Source of the DNA: Pararoseomonas baculiformis
GTDB lineage: Bacteria; Pseudomonadota; Alphaproteobacteria; Acetobacterales; Acetobacteraceae
Direction of reading: 5' to 3'
DNA: 64,000 nucleotides
NCBI RefSeq assembly: GCF_017813395.1
Contig: NZ_JAGIZB010000002.1
Coordinates: forward strand, 62,001 to 126,000
The position numbers were made by a program, and so were the translations under genes. The notes under the pieces were generated by a model. It was not told the DNA's origin and made no database searches. It worked only from the letters and a program-made list of their open reading frames with translations. Positions 35,043 through 43,389 of the stretch are shown here, piece by piece (within the stretch, counting starts at the first letter, position 1; each line of letters begins with the position of its first letter).

Positions 35043-35133
35043 CTGCCGCGCAGGATGGCGCGGCTACGCATCAGGAAATCTTTGGGAAACCGCGCTCTTT
35101 CCGGCGGCGCGGCTCCTTCGTAGCCTTCCGGGC

Positions 35134-35208
35134 ATGAACGACACGCCCTTCCGCGCCGCCTCGTTCGGCTCTCGCCCGCTGCTCTGCCGAATGCCCCGGC
35201 CCGGCTGA
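35134..35208 (+). CDS. Putative 24-aa leader peptide upstream of the sulfonate transporter
   Basis: An ATG at 35134 opens a frame encoding MNDTPFRAASFGSRPLLCRM then PRPG and a TGA at 35206-35208. It lies 83 bp before the ssuC-like start and is followed by a GC stem-loop. A cysteine codon and several Arg/Pro codons occur near its end, which would fit ribosome-controlled regulation of a sulfur-uptake operon. No strong ribosome site is seen, so it may be chance. Confidence 0.35.
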   Translation: MNDTPFRAASFGSRPLLCRMPRPG

Positions 35209-35243
35209 ACGCCTCGCGGCTGAACGCCGCCCCAGCAGCCCCT

Positions 35244-35264
35244 CGCGAAGCCGCATCCTTCGCG
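35244..35264 (+). promoter_or_regulatory. Stem-loop between the leader ORF and ssuC
   Basis: CGCGAAG (35244-35250) and CTTCGCG (35258-35264) are perfect 7-bp arms around CCGCATC. An overlapping alternative pairing (GCCGC/GCGGC) is possible. It could act as an attenuator or a translation-control hairpin. Confidence 0.4.
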
Positions 35265-35291
35265 GCGCCCCGCCCATCGCCGGAGTATCCC

Positions 35292-36122
35292 ATGTCCGAG
35301 CACGCTCTTGGCGCGCGCGAAAGCCTCGCGCCGTCCTTGCCGCGCGCCGTGCTGCCGCGGCCCAATCTCGCGCGCTACCGCCGCTTCCTCTCGCCGCTCG
35401 CCATTGTCCTGCTCTGGCAGGCGGCCTCCATGGCCGGGCTGATCGCCCCGCGCACCCTGGCCGCGCCCACCACCATCCTCGCCGCCGCCTGGGAGTTGCT
35501 CGTCTCTGGTGAGCTTCCGCATCACCTTCTTGTCTCGCTCGCGCGCGTCGCCACTGGCCTCGCCATCGGCGTGACGGCCGGCATCGTGCTTGCCCTGATC
35601 TCCGGCCTGTCCCGCCTGGGCGAGGAGGTAGTGGACGCGCCGATGCAGATGCTGCGCACGCTGCCCTTCCTGGCGCTGGTGCCGCTCTTCATCCTGTGGT
35701 TCGGCATCGGCGAGACGCCGAAGATCGCCCTTGTCGCGCTTGGCAGCGCCTTCCCCGTCTATCTCACCCTCTTCGCCGGCATCCGGGGGGTGGACCCCAA
35801 GCTGGCGGAGGCCGGCCGCGTCTTTGGCCTGGATCGCCGCGGCCTCATCCGCCACGTCATCCTTCCCGGGGCGCTGCCCTCCGGCCTCGTCGGGCTGCGC
35901 TACGCCCTCGGCAGCGCCTGGCTCTCGCTGGTGATCGCGGAACAGATCAACGCCACCGCCGGCATCGGCTTTCTCATCAACGATGCCCGCGACTTCCTCC
36001 GCACCGATGTGATCGTCGTCGGCCTGCTCGTCTACGCCCTGCTCGGGCTCGGCGCCGATGCCCTCATCCGCGCCTTCGAGCGCCGCGCCCTCGCCTGGCG
36101 TCCCAACCTCATCAAGGCCTGA
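35292..36122 (+). CDS. ssuC: ABC transporter permease, sulfonate/taurine type
   Basis: The 276-residue inner-membrane protein has about six hydrophobic segments (e.g. LAIVLLWQAASMAGLI, GLAIGVTAGIVLALISG, LALVPLFILWFGIG). The coupling-helix motif appears as AGRVFGLDRRGLIRHVILPG (EAA loop). MQMLRTLPFLALVPLFILWFG is typical of SsuC/TauC/NitT permeases. An N-terminal extension of ~30 residues precedes the first membrane helix. It is followed after 5 bp by its ATPase. Together with SsuB and SsuA it would import an organosulfonate; nitrate or cyanate-type relatives are a less likely alternative given the monooxygenases in the operon. Confidence 0.88.
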   Translation: MSEHALGARESLAPSLPRAVLPRPNLARYRRFLSPLAIVLLWQAASMAGLIAPRTLAAPTTILAAAWELLVSGELPHHLLVSLARVATGLAIGVTAGIVLALISGLSRLGEEVVDAPMQMLRTLPFLALVPLFILWFGIGETPKIALVALGSAFPVYLTLFAGIRGVDPKLAEAGRVFGLDRRGLIRHVILPGALPSGLVGLRYALGSAWLSLVIAEQINATAGIGFLINDARDFLRTDVIVVGLLVYALLGLGADALIRAFERRALAWRPNLIKA

Positions 36123-36127
36123 CAGCC

Positions 36128-36853
36128 ATGAGCGAGAACCGCACCGTCTCCGTCCGCGGCCTCACGCGCCGCTTCGGCGCCAACACCGTCCTCCACGGCC
36201 TCGACCTCGATCTTGAGCCGGGCTCCTTCACCGCCCTTCTTGGCCGTTCCGGCTCGGGCAAGACGACGCTGCTCCGCACCTTGGCGGGCCTGGATCCCGC
36301 GCCCGGGGATGCGGAGATCCGTCTTCCCGCCGCCGTCGCCGCGGTGTTCCAGGAACCTCGCCTGCTGCCCTGGAAGCGGGTCTGGAACAATGTCGCCCTC
36401 GGCCTGCCCGGGCGGGAGGTGAAGCCCCGCGCCGAGCGCGCCCTTGCCGAGGTGGGCCTCGCACGCCACCGCGATGCCTGGCCCGCCACCCTCTCCGGCG
36501 GCGAGGCCCAGCGCGTGGCCCTGGCCCGCGCCCTGGTGCGGGAGCCGCGCCTGCTGCTGCTGGACGAGCCCTTCGCCGCGCTGGACGCGCTCACCCGTAT
36601 CCGCATGCATGCCCTGGTGCTGGACCTGTGGCGAGTGCACGGCCCCACCACGCTGATCGTGACGCATGACGTGGACGAGGCCGTGCTGCTGGCCGACCGC
36701 GTGCTCGTCCTCGATGCCGGCCGCATCGCGGCGGATATCCGGGTGGAGATTCCGCGCCCCCGCAGCCATGGCGATGCCCGCTTCGTCGCGCTCCGCCGCC
36801 GCCTCCTCGCCGAACTCGGCGTGGAGGCCGAGGTGATCCGGGAAGCCGCCTGA
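36128..36853 (+). CDS. ssuB: ABC transporter ATP-binding protein, sulfonate type
   Basis: The 241-residue product has Walker A GRSGSGKTT (39-47), a Q-loop in AAVFQEPRLLPWKRVWNNVA (typical of the SsuB/TauB group), the signature LSGGEAQRVALARAL, Walker B RLLLLDEPF and the H-loop LIVTHDVDEAV. The ATG at 36128 fits the family N terminus; the much longer frame is a shadow of ssuC. Its TGA shares a base with the ATG of a 24-codon ORF (TGATG), which in turn overlaps the next gene. Confidence 0.92.
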   Translation: MSENRTVSVRGLTRRFGANTVLHGLDLDLEPGSFTALLGRSGSGKTTLLRTLAGLDPAPGDAEIRLPAAVAAVFQEPRLLPWKRVWNNVALGLPGREVKPRAERALAEVGLARHRDAWPATLSGGEAQRVALARALVREPRLLLLDEPFAALDALTRIRMHALVLDLWRVHGPTTLIVTHDVDEAVLLADRVLVLDAGRIAADIRVEIPRPRSHGDARFVALRRRLLAELGVEAEVIREAA

Positions 36854-36927
36854 TGCCCAGCCGCAGCAGCATCCTCCTCGCCGCTCACCGGGACCGGGAA
36901 GTCGCCCGGCTGGGGCATGCCGCGTGA
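36853..36927 (+). CDS. 24-codon micro-ORF coupling ssuB to the next gene
   Basis: An ATG overlaps the ssuB stop (TGATG at 36851-36855) and the frame MPSRSSILLAAHRDREVARL then GHAA ends at a TGA that itself overlaps the ATG of the following flavoprotein gene (TGATG at 36925-36929). The frame exactly fills the gap between the two genes. It may carry ribosomes across by termination-reinitiation. The peptide has no recognised family. Confidence 0.45.
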   Translation: MPSRSSILLAAHRDREVARLGHAA

Positions 36928-38060
36928 TGGACGGAACGCTCCTTCCCGTTCACTCGGATCCGGCGCGCGAACTCGCGCGCCGCTTCTCCGCAGGGGCGGC
37001 CGAACACGACCACGAGGGCAGCTTCCCGCACGAGAACATCGCCGCACTGCGTGAGGCGGGGCTTCTCTCCCTTACGGTTCCGGCCGAGTTCGGTGGCCCG
37101 GCCATCGGGCTGGAGGCTGCCACCCGGATCGTCGGCACCATCGCGGAGGGTTGCCCGGCCACGGCGCTGGTCCTGTCCATGCAGCTGATCCAGCAGCGGG
37201 GCATTGCGCGGAATGTGGCCATCCCGCATGCGCTGCGCCGCCGCCTCGCGCTCGGTGCCCTGCGCGGTGAGTTGATGAACGCGCTCCGGGTGGAGCCGGA
37301 GCTTGGCACCCCCGCCCGCGGCGGCCTTCCCGCCACCACCGCGCGCCGCACCGCGGATGGCTGGTCCCTCACCGGCCGGAAGATCACCGCCACCGGCAGT
37401 CCTGCGCTGGATTGGGGCCTGGTATGGGCCCGCACGGATGAGGAGAGCCCGCGCACCGGGCTTTTCCTCCTGCCCATGCGCGCCCCTGGCCTGCGCATCG
37501 TGGAGACCTGGGACCAGGCCGGCCTCCGCGCCTCCGGCAGCCACGACGTACTGATGAAGGACGCCACGGTCCCCGCGGATCACGCCCTTGAACTCCGCGC
37601 GCCGCAGGAATGGACGCTGCGTGACGGCGACGCCGTGGCCTGGAACACGCTGCTCATCGCGGCCCTCTACACCGGCGTTGCCCGCGCTGCCCGGGACTGG
37701 CTCGTCCGCTTCCTCCGTGGCCGCATCCCGGCAAATCTCGGCCAGCCTCTCGCCACCCTCCCGCGCATGCAGGAGGCGGTGGGGCGGATCGAGGCGCTGA
37801 TCCTCACCAATGAGCGCCTCGTCGCAAGCGCCGCGCGGGAGGAGACCACCGCCGCCGAGCTCGGCCTGGTGAAGACCGTCGCCGCCGACAACGCCATCGC
37901 CGCCGTGCAGGAGGCTGTCTCCCTCTGCGGCAATCATGCCCTCGCGCGCTCCAACCCGCTGGAGCGCCATCTGCGGGACGTCCTCTGCGCCCGCATCCAC
38001 ACCCCCCAGCCTGACGCAGCCCTCCTCGACGCTGGCCGCGCCGCGCTGCTCCCGATCTGA
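36927..38060 (+). CDS. Acyl-CoA dehydrogenase-like flavoprotein (SfnB/DszC-type)
   Basis: The 377-residue product has the acyl-CoA dehydrogenase fold: NIAALREAGLLSLTVPAEFG, the middle beta domain (GWSLTGRKITATGSPALDW, TWDQAGLRASGSHDVLM) and the C-terminal helical bundle ending near SLCGNHALARSNPLERHLRD. The last motif and the position next to ssuBC and an LLM monooxygenase point to SfnB- or DszC-like FMNH2-dependent oxygenases of sulfur acquisition rather than fatty-acid oxidation. ATG at 36927 overlaps the micro-ORF stop; a GTG at 36924 is an alternative start. Substrate unknown. Confidence 0.78.
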   Translation: MDGTLLPVHSDPARELARRFSAGAAEHDHEGSFPHENIAALREAGLLSLTVPAEFGGPAIGLEAATRIVGTIAEGCPATALVLSMQLIQQRGIARNVAIPHALRRRLALGALRGELMNALRVEPELGTPARGGLPATTARRTADGWSLTGRKITATGSPALDWGLVWARTDEESPRTGLFLLPMRAPGLRIVETWDQAGLRASGSHDVLMKDATVPADHALELRAPQEWTLRDGDAVAWNTLLIAALYTGVARAARDWLVRFLRGRIPANLGQPLATLPRMQEAVGRIEALILTNERLVASAAREETTAAELGLVKTVAADNAIAAVQEAVSLCGNHALARSNPLERHLRDVLCARIHTPQPDAALLDAGRAALLPI

Positions 38061-38076
38061 ACGGAGAGAAACGCCC

Positions 38077-39210
38077 ATGACCATCAACACCCTCCCCATC
38101 GGTGGCGTCGAGTTCATCGGCATGATCCAGCCGCGCCAGCAATCGGAGATCCACCCGGCCAGCGGGGCGGCGATCGACCCGGCCTATCTCGTCGCCTCGG
38201 CCCAGGCGCATGACGAGGCGGGCTTCGACCGGATCCTGATCGGCTGGTATTCCAACGGCCCGGATGGGCTGCAGCTCGCCTCCCACCTGGCGGCGCATAC
38301 CAGGAAGGTCGGCTTCCTCGTCGCCCATCGCCCGGGGTTCCAGGCTCCGACCACCGCCGCCCGCGCCTTCAACACGCTCGACCAGCTCTCCAATGGCCGG
38401 GCCGCGCTGCACACCATCTCCGGCGGCGACGACACGGACCAGGCACGGGACGGCGACTGGCTCGGCAAGGATGAGCGCTACGATCGCACGGATGAGTACC
38501 TGGCCATCCTGAAGTCGATCTGGGCCGCCAAGTCCCCCGTGGACCATGAGGGCACCTATTACCGCATCAAGGGCGCCTCGCCCGAGGTCCGCAGCGTGCA
38601 GCAGCCGCGCATCCCGCTCTATTTCGGCGGCGCCTCCGAAGCTGCGCTGCGTGTCGCGGGCAAGCATGCCGATGTCTATGCCCTCTGGGGCGAGACCCAC
38701 GCCCAGGTGCGCGAGATCATCTCGCGCGTCCGGGCCGAGGCCGCGAAGCATGGCCGTGCCGACCAGATCCGCTTCTCGCTCTCCTTCCGCCCCATCCTGG
38801 CGGATACGGAGGACGCGGCCTGGGGCCGCGCCGAGACGATCCTGCACCGCATCCGCCAGATCCGCGGCCAGGCCGCCCTCGGCCCCAACACCCAGGCGCC
38901 GCAGAATGCCGGCTCCCAACGCCTGCTCGATGCCGCCTCCCTCGGCGACCGGCCGGAAGGCCGCCTCTACACCGCCATCGCGCGGGAAACGGGTGCGCGC
39001 GGCAACACCACCGCGCTCGTCGGCACGCCCGAGCAGGTGGCCGAGGCCTTCCTCGAATATTACGACCTCGGCGTGACCACCTTCCTCATCCGCGGCTTCG
39101 ACCCGCTGGAGGATGCCGTGGAGTATGGCCGCTCGCTCCTCCCCATCACGAAGCGCCTCGTCGCGCAGCGTCTCGCTGCGCGTGGCGCCATCAAGGTTGC
39201 CGCCGAATGA
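38077..39210 (+). CDS. ssuD: LLM-class FMNH2-dependent alkanesulfonate monooxygenase
   Basis: SsuD-type enzymes use FMNH2 from a reductase and O2 to cut C-S bonds, releasing sulfite. The 377-residue product has FIGMIQPRQQSEIHP, DRILIGWYSNGPDGLQLASH, GFLVAHRPGFQAPTTAARAF, TLDQLSNGRAALHTISGGDD and DEYLAILKSIW, all close to SsuD. FGGASEAALRVAGKHADVYA is the flavin-phosphate region. The ATG at 38077 follows GGAGAGAAA. No flavin reductase gene (ssuE) is in the operon. Overlaps ssuA by 4 bp. Confidence 0.9.
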   Translation: MTINTLPIGGVEFIGMIQPRQQSEIHPASGAAIDPAYLVASAQAHDEAGFDRILIGWYSNGPDGLQLASHLAAHTRKVGFLVAHRPGFQAPTTAARAFNTLDQLSNGRAALHTISGGDDTDQARDGDWLGKDERYDRTDEYLAILKSIWAAKSPVDHEGTYYRIKGASPEVRSVQQPRIPLYFGGASEAALRVAGKHADVYALWGETHAQVREIISRVRAEAAKHGRADQIRFSLSFRPILADTEDAAWGRAETILHRIRQIRGQAALGPNTQAPQNAGSQRLLDAASLGDRPEGRLYTAIARETGARGNTTALVGTPEQVAEAFLEYYDLGVTTFLIRGFDPLEDAVEYGRSLLPITKRLVAQRLAARGAIKVAAE

Positions 39211-40160
39211 TCGCCACCCGCCGCATTCTTCTCGGTGCCGCCGCCGCCCTGGCCGCGCCGCGCATCCTCCGTGCCCAGGCCCCGCTGCGGGTGGGCGACC
39301 AGCGCGGCAATGCCCGCGCGGTGATGGAAGCCTCCGGCCAGCTCAAGGGCTTCGGCGAGCGCATCGCCTGGAGCGAGTTCCCGGCCGCCGCGCCGCTGGT
39401 GGAGGCGCTGAACGCCGACGCCATCGACACCGGCCTGGTAGGGGACGCGCCCTTCACCTTCGGCGCCGCCGCCGGCGTGCCCATCAAGGCCATCGCCGCC
39501 ACGCGGGAGAACCGCGAAGGCCTCGCCATTCTCGTGCAGAAGGACAGCCCGATCCGGTCCATCCAGGACCTCAAGGGCAAGCGCATCGCCACCGGGCGCG
39601 GCTCCATCGGCCACCAGGTGATCCTGGCCGCGCTGGAGAATGCCGGCCTGCCGCTGGACGCCGTGCAATTCGTCTTCCTGCTTCCGGCGGATGCCAAGGC
39701 CGCCTGGGCGCGCGGCTCGGTCGAGGCCTGGTCCACCTGGGAGCCCTATGTCTCCCAGGAGGAGGTGCTGAACGGTGCCCGCCGCGTGGCCCATGGGCAG
39801 GGCATCACCCCCGGCCTGGGCTTCCAGGCCGCGCGCAACGACGCCATCGCGGCGCGGCGCGAGGACCTGGCCGAGTTCGTCCGCCGCCTCGCCGCTGCCC
39901 GTGCCTGGGCCAATGCGAATGTGGAGGGCTACGCGAAGACCTGGTCGGAGCTGATGAACGTCCCGGCCCCGGTCGCCGAGCACTGGTTCCGCCGCGCCGC
40001 CACCCGCGTCGTCCCCATCGACGACAGCGTGGCCACCGACGAGCAGAAGAACATCGATCTCTACGCCCGCGCGAACCTCGTCCGCCGGCGCATCGATGCG
40101 AAGGACCTGCTCGACTCCTCCTTCAACTCCGCCATCCAGGCCGGCAACCGCGCGGCTTGA
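39207..40160 (+). CDS. ssuA: Sulfonate ABC transporter substrate-binding protein
   Basis: The 317-residue product has a twin-arginine-like signal (IATRRILLGAAAALAAPRIL, cleavage near RAQAP), then LRVGDQRGNARAVMEASGQL and GFGERIAWSEFPAAAPLVEA, as in SsuA/NitT-like binding proteins. IQDLKGKRIATGRGSIGHQV and WARGSVEAWSTWEPYVSQ are characteristic. It starts inside the ssuD stop (ATGA). It would deliver a sulfonate to the SsuBC permease. A GC-rich inverted repeat lies between it and the cupin gene. Confidence 0.9.
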   Translation: MIATRRILLGAAAALAAPRILRAQAPLRVGDQRGNARAVMEASGQLKGFGERIAWSEFPAAAPLVEALNADAIDTGLVGDAPFTFGAAAGVPIKAIAATRENREGLAILVQKDSPIRSIQDLKGKRIATGRGSIGHQVILAALENAGLPLDAVQFVFLLPADAKAAWARGSVEAWSTWEPYVSQEEVLNGARRVAHGQGITPGLGFQAARNDAIAARREDLAEFVRRLAAARAWANANVEGYAKTWSELMNVPAPVAEHWFRRAATRVVPIDDSVATDEQKNIDLYARANLVRRRIDAKDLLDSSFNSAIQAGNRAA

Positions 40161-40184
40161 CCGCTGGCCTGCCTGCCACGACCT

Positions 40185-40217
40185 TGCCCGCGGCGGAACC
40201 GCCCCGTCCCGCCCGCG
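40185..40217 (+). terminator. Possible hairpin after ssuA
   Basis: CCCGCGG (40185-40191) can pair with CCGCGGG (40211-40217) around a 19-nt loop that may fold further. It may reduce, rather than end, transcription into the cupin gene. Confidence 0.35.
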
Positions 40218-40243
40218 GGGGACTGACAAAGGACAGAACGACC

Positions 40244-40780
40244 ATGCCTGACGGCATCTCCCAGACGATCTCCCAGGGTTCCGGCCAGGAAACCTCCACA
40301 CAGCCCGGTCCGGGCCATGACTGGCGCAGCAAGGGCATCCGCCATGTCGCGGCCACCCAGAAGAGCTGCGACACCCCCGAGACCCTCGGCATGAACCGTG
40401 AGGTGGCGGTGTCCGGCAGCCGCACCGGTTCCACCCATCTCTGGGCCGGCACCAACCGGATCGAGCCCGGCTCCCAGACCGGGCCGCACCACCACGGCCC
40501 GCTGGAGAGCATCATCTACATCATCTCCGGCACCGCCCACATGCGCTGGGGCGACCGGCTGGAGTTCATCACCGAGGCCAAGGCCGGCGACTTCTTCCTG
40601 GTCCCGCCCTATGTCCCGCACCAGGAGATCAATGCTTCCTCCACCGAGGTGCTCCATTGCGCCCTCGTGCGCAGCGGCACCGAGGAGGTCGTGATCAACC
40701 TTCCGGACATGGCGGCGGTCGAGACCCCGGAATGGGTGAATGTCAGCTCCGCCACCCTTCCCACGAAGAAGCCTGCCTGA
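40244..40780 (+). CDS. Cupin domain protein
   Basis: The 178-residue product is a single-domain cupin. Motif 1 is GSQTGPHHHGPLESIIYIISG, read here as HHH plus E within the loop that binds a metal; motif 2 is GDFFLVPPYVPHQEIN with the final His. A ~55-residue N-terminal tail (QTISQGSGQETSTQPGPGHD) is polar. It lies 83 bp downstream of ssuA and is probably part of the same transcript. Function in sulfonate metabolism is unknown; it could be a dioxygenase, isomerase or ligand sensor. Confidence 0.8.
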   Translation: MPDGISQTISQGSGQETSTQPGPGHDWRSKGIRHVAATQKSCDTPETLGMNREVAVSGSRTGSTHLWAGTNRIEPGSQTGPHHHGPLESIIYIISGTAHMRWGDRLEFITEAKAGDFFLVPPYVPHQEINASSTEVLHCALVRSGTEEVVINLPDMAAVETPEWVNVSSATLPTKKPA

Positions 40781-40786
40781 ACCGGC

Positions 40787-40809
40787 CGGGCGGGGCGCAG
40801 CCCCGCCCG
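40787..40809 (+). terminator. GC-rich hairpin between cupin and Lrp genes
   Basis: CGGGCGGGGC (40787-40796) and GCCCCGCCCG (40800-40809) are perfect 10-bp arms around GCA. It begins 7 bp after the cupin stop and ends 11 bp before the regulator start, so it may also affect the latter's translation. Confidence 0.6.
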
Positions 40810-40820
40810 CCGAAACGCCC

Positions 40821-41315
40821 ATGGACGAAATCGACCGCAAGATCATCGCTCTTCTCCAGGGCGACGCCACCCTTTCCGTCGCCCAGCTCGCCGACAAGGT
40901 GGGTCTCTCCGCGACGCCCTGCTGGAAGCGTGTTCAGAAGCTGGAGGCCAATGGCGTGATCACGCGCCGCGTGGCGCTGGTGGACCCGGAGAAGATCGGC
41001 GTCGGTCTGATCGTCTATGTCGCCATCGAGGCTGGCGACCATACGCCCGAATGGCTTTCCACCTTCTCCCGCTCGATCGCCTCCATGCCGGAGGTGATGG
41101 AGGCGCATCGCATGGCGGGCGAGGTGGACTACATGCTCCGCGTCGCCGTCCCTGGCATGGCGGAGTTCGACGCCTTCTACAAAAGGCTGATCGCCGCCGT
41201 TCCCATGCGCAACGTCACCTCGCGCTTCGCCATGGAGCAGCTGAAATACACCACCGCCTACCCCCTCCACAGCGGCCGCTTCCGTGACCGCTCGGGCAGG
41301 GAAGGGGAGGGTTAG
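40821..41315 (+). CDS. Lrp/AsnC family transcriptional regulator
   Basis: The 164-residue product has the Lrp HTH (MDEIDRKIIALLQGDATLSV, then AQLADKVGLSATPCWKRVQKL) and the RAM/ligand domain (GLIVYVAIEAGDH, MPEVMEAHRMAGEVDYMLRV). ATPCWKRVQKLEANGVI is the usual recognition helix. The ATG at 40821 fits the family start; the longer frame is not supported. It closes the sulfonate gene group and may regulate it in response to an amino acid such as cysteine or methionine, which is inference. Confidence 0.9.
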   Translation: MDEIDRKIIALLQGDATLSVAQLADKVGLSATPCWKRVQKLEANGVITRRVALVDPEKIGVGLIVYVAIEAGDHTPEWLSTFSRSIASMPEVMEAHRMAGEVDYMLRVAVPGMAEFDAFYKRLIAAVPMRNVTSRFAMEQLKYTTAYPLHSGRFRDRSGREGEG

Positions 41316-41384
41316 GGCGCCGCACAACCCGCACCCTCGCCCGCCGTTCTCCGCAGGGCCATCACGGCTTCAGGAGACAAGCTA

Positions 41385-41903
41385 ATGAGCGTCTTCCGCT
41401 CGATCATGTCCAAGATCTTCGGCCACCCGGCCGCCGCCAGCCCGGCGGATGCGGGCTCCCCAACCCCCGCCACCACCACGGGTACCAGCACGGGCAACCC
41501 CTCCGGCGGCATCGGCGACCTCGGCGGGCTCGGCACCGCCATGGCGGCCCCGGCCACGACCCCCAGCACCCCCGCCCTCGGCCAGGCGCCGGAAGGCGCG
41601 CCCGCGCCCGCACAGGGTAGCGCCGCGGGCGGAGCGCCCGCCCAGCCGGTGGATGTGGAGGCCGTGCTCAGCCAGATGGCGGCGCAGAACCCGCAAAAGC
41701 TGAACTGGCAGACCTCCATCGTGGACCTGATGAAGCTGCTCGACCTCGACAGCAGCCTTGCCGCACGCAAGGAACTGGCCGGCGAACTGGGCTATGCCGG
41801 CAGCACCGACGATTCCGCCACGATGAACATCTGGCTCCATAAGCAGGTCATGCGGAAGCTGGCCGAGAATGGCGGCCGCGTGCCGGAAAGCCTGCGGAGC
41901 TGA
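41385..41903 (+). CDS. DUF3597 domain protein
   Basis: The 172-residue product starts MSVFRSIMSKIFGHPA and then has a ~75-residue Pro/Ala/Gly/Thr-rich linker (residues ~18-85). The C-terminal domain is DUF3597: SIVDLMKLLDLDSSLAARKE, LAGELGYAGSTDDSATMNIW and LHKQVMRKLAENGGRVPESL. Function is not known. The C-terminal domain resembles a small peptidoglycan- or stress-associated helical domain in distribution only. A GGAGACAAG site precedes the ATG. It is separate from both neighbours. Confidence 0.88.
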   Translation: MSVFRSIMSKIFGHPAAASPADAGSPTPATTTGTSTGNPSGGIGDLGGLGTAMAAPATTPSTPALGQAPEGAPAPAQGSAAGGAPAQPVDVEAVLSQMAAQNPQKLNWQTSIVDLMKLLDLDSSLAARKELAGELGYAGSTDDSATMNIWLHKQVMRKLAENGGRVPESLRS

Positions 41904-41982
41904 CCCGGGCGGGTTGCTCCCTGCTGGACAATCCCGTCCTCCCGTCCCCCAATGCCGGCAGCGGCATTGGGGAGACGACACC

Positions 41983-43389
41983 GTGGATGGCATGACCCAG
42001 GCGGCCTATCGGCCCGACGTCTTCCGGCAGCTCACCTATCACGACCTCGCCCCCGCCTTCGCGGCGGGCACCGACACGCCGCGCGCCTTCCTGGAACGCT
42101 GCCTTGAAACCATCGCGGCGCGCGAGCCCACGGTCCAGGCCTGGGTCGCCACCAACCCCGAAGGAGCGCGCGAGGCCGCCGATGCCAGCACAGCCCGCTG
42201 GAAGGCGGGGCGCACCCTCTCGCCGGTCGATGGCATGCCCATCGGCATCAAGGACCTGATCGAGACGCGGGACATGCCCACCCAGATGGGCTGCGAGGCC
42301 TATCGTGGGAATTTCCCGAAACGCGACAGCGCCATGATCCGCGCCCTGCGCGATGCCGGCGCCGTCATCCTCGGTAAGACCGTCACCACCGAACTCGGCC
42401 AGGGCCATCCCGGCCCCACCACCAACCCCTTCCACCCCCGGCATACGCCGGGCGGCTCCTCATCCGGTTCGGCCGCCGCGGTGGGCGCCCGCATGGTTCC
42501 GGCGGCGATCGGCACCCAGGTCGGCGGTTCCATTATCCGCCCCGCCTCCTATTGCGGAAACGTGGCGCTGAAGCCCACCCAGGGCGCGATCAACCGGGGC
42601 GAGCGCCAGGGCCTCTCCCAGAGCACGGCCGGCGTCCATGCCGGCTCCATTCAGGACATGTGGCTGGTGGCGATGGCCATCGCCATGCGGGCCGGCGGCG
42701 ATCCCGGATCCCCCGCGCTCTTTGGCCCTGAATCCCCGCCCCCCGCCAGCAAGCCCGCCCGGCTCATCGTCATGGAGGCCGAGGGCTGGGCCCTGCTCGA
42801 CGACGCCTCCCGGCAGGCCTTCCGCGCCGTGCTCGACAGCCTCCGCGCCGCCGGCGTCCAGATCCTCACCCGCGCCGACGCCCCTGCCATCGACGCCTTC
42901 GAGCGCGTCATCGCGGACGCCAAGGCCGTGACCAACGACCTCGGCAGCTTCGAGACGCGCTGGAGCCAGCAGAACCTCATCGAATCCCACCCTGATGGCG
43001 TCAGCCAGCGCTTCCTCAACCGCCATGCCCGCGGCATGGCGATGACGCTGGACGACTATCGCGCCCGCCTTCTCCAGCGCGAAGCCATGCGCCGGGCCCT
43101 GGCCGAGCTCGCACCGCTCGCCGATGCCCTGATCGCGCCGTCCTCCCCAGGCCCAGCCCCGATCTGGGAAGGCGACAAGCCCGGCGAGCCCCTGGCGCCA
43201 CGCCCGACCGGAGACATCGCCTACAACGCCGCCACCTCCGCCCTGGGTGTTCCCTGTGTCACCGTCCCCAAAATGGCCGTCGGCGGCCTGCCCATGGGCA
43301 TCCAGGTCATCGGCCATCCCCATATGGACGCCCGCACCACCGGCTTCGCGCGCTGGATGCTGGAGGAGCTGCCGCCCGCCATCGCCTGA
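41983..43389 (+). CDS. Amidase signature family enzyme
   Basis: The ~468-residue product is an amidase-signature hydrolase with a Ser-cisSer-Lys triad: the lysine in GMPIGIKDLIETRDMPTQMG, the cis-serine in PGGSSSGSAAAVGARMVP and the nucleophile serine in GTQVGGSIIRPASYCG. AYNAATSALGVPCVTVPK near the end is typical. The GTG at 41983 is chosen because GGGGAGA lies 8-9 nt upstream; ATG at 41992 is an alternative. It lacks signal peptide. It stands alone, followed by a hairpin. The substrate could be an aliphatic or aryl amide. Confidence 0.9.
   Translation: MDGMTQAAYRPDVFRQLTYHDLAPAFAAGTDTPRAFLERCLETIAAREPTVQAWVATNPEGAREAADASTARWKAGRTLSPVDGMPIGIKDLIETRDMPTQMGCEAYRGNFPKRDSAMIRALRDAGAVILGKTVTTELGQGHPGPTTNPFHPRHTPGGSSSGSAAAVGARMVPAAIGTQVGGSIIRPASYCGNVALKPTQGAINRGERQGLSQSTAGVHAGSIQDMWLVAMAIAMRAGGDPGSPALFGPESPPPASKPARLIVMEAEGWALLDDASRQAFRAVLDSLRAAGVQILTRADAPAIDAFERVIADAKAVTNDLGSFETRWSQQNLIESHPDGVSQRFLNRHARGMAMTLDDYRARLLQREAMRRALAELAPLADALIAPSSPGPAPIWEGDKPGEPLAPRPTGDIAYNAATSALGVPCVTVPKMAVGGLPMGIQVIGHPHMDARTTGFARWMLEELPPAIA

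Noticed and set aside
36924-38060. Fatty acid beta-oxidation acyl-CoA dehydrogenase
   Set aside because: The fold matches, but the neighbours are a sulfonate transporter and an SsuD-like monooxygenase, and the end motif is closer to SfnB/DszC-type proteins.
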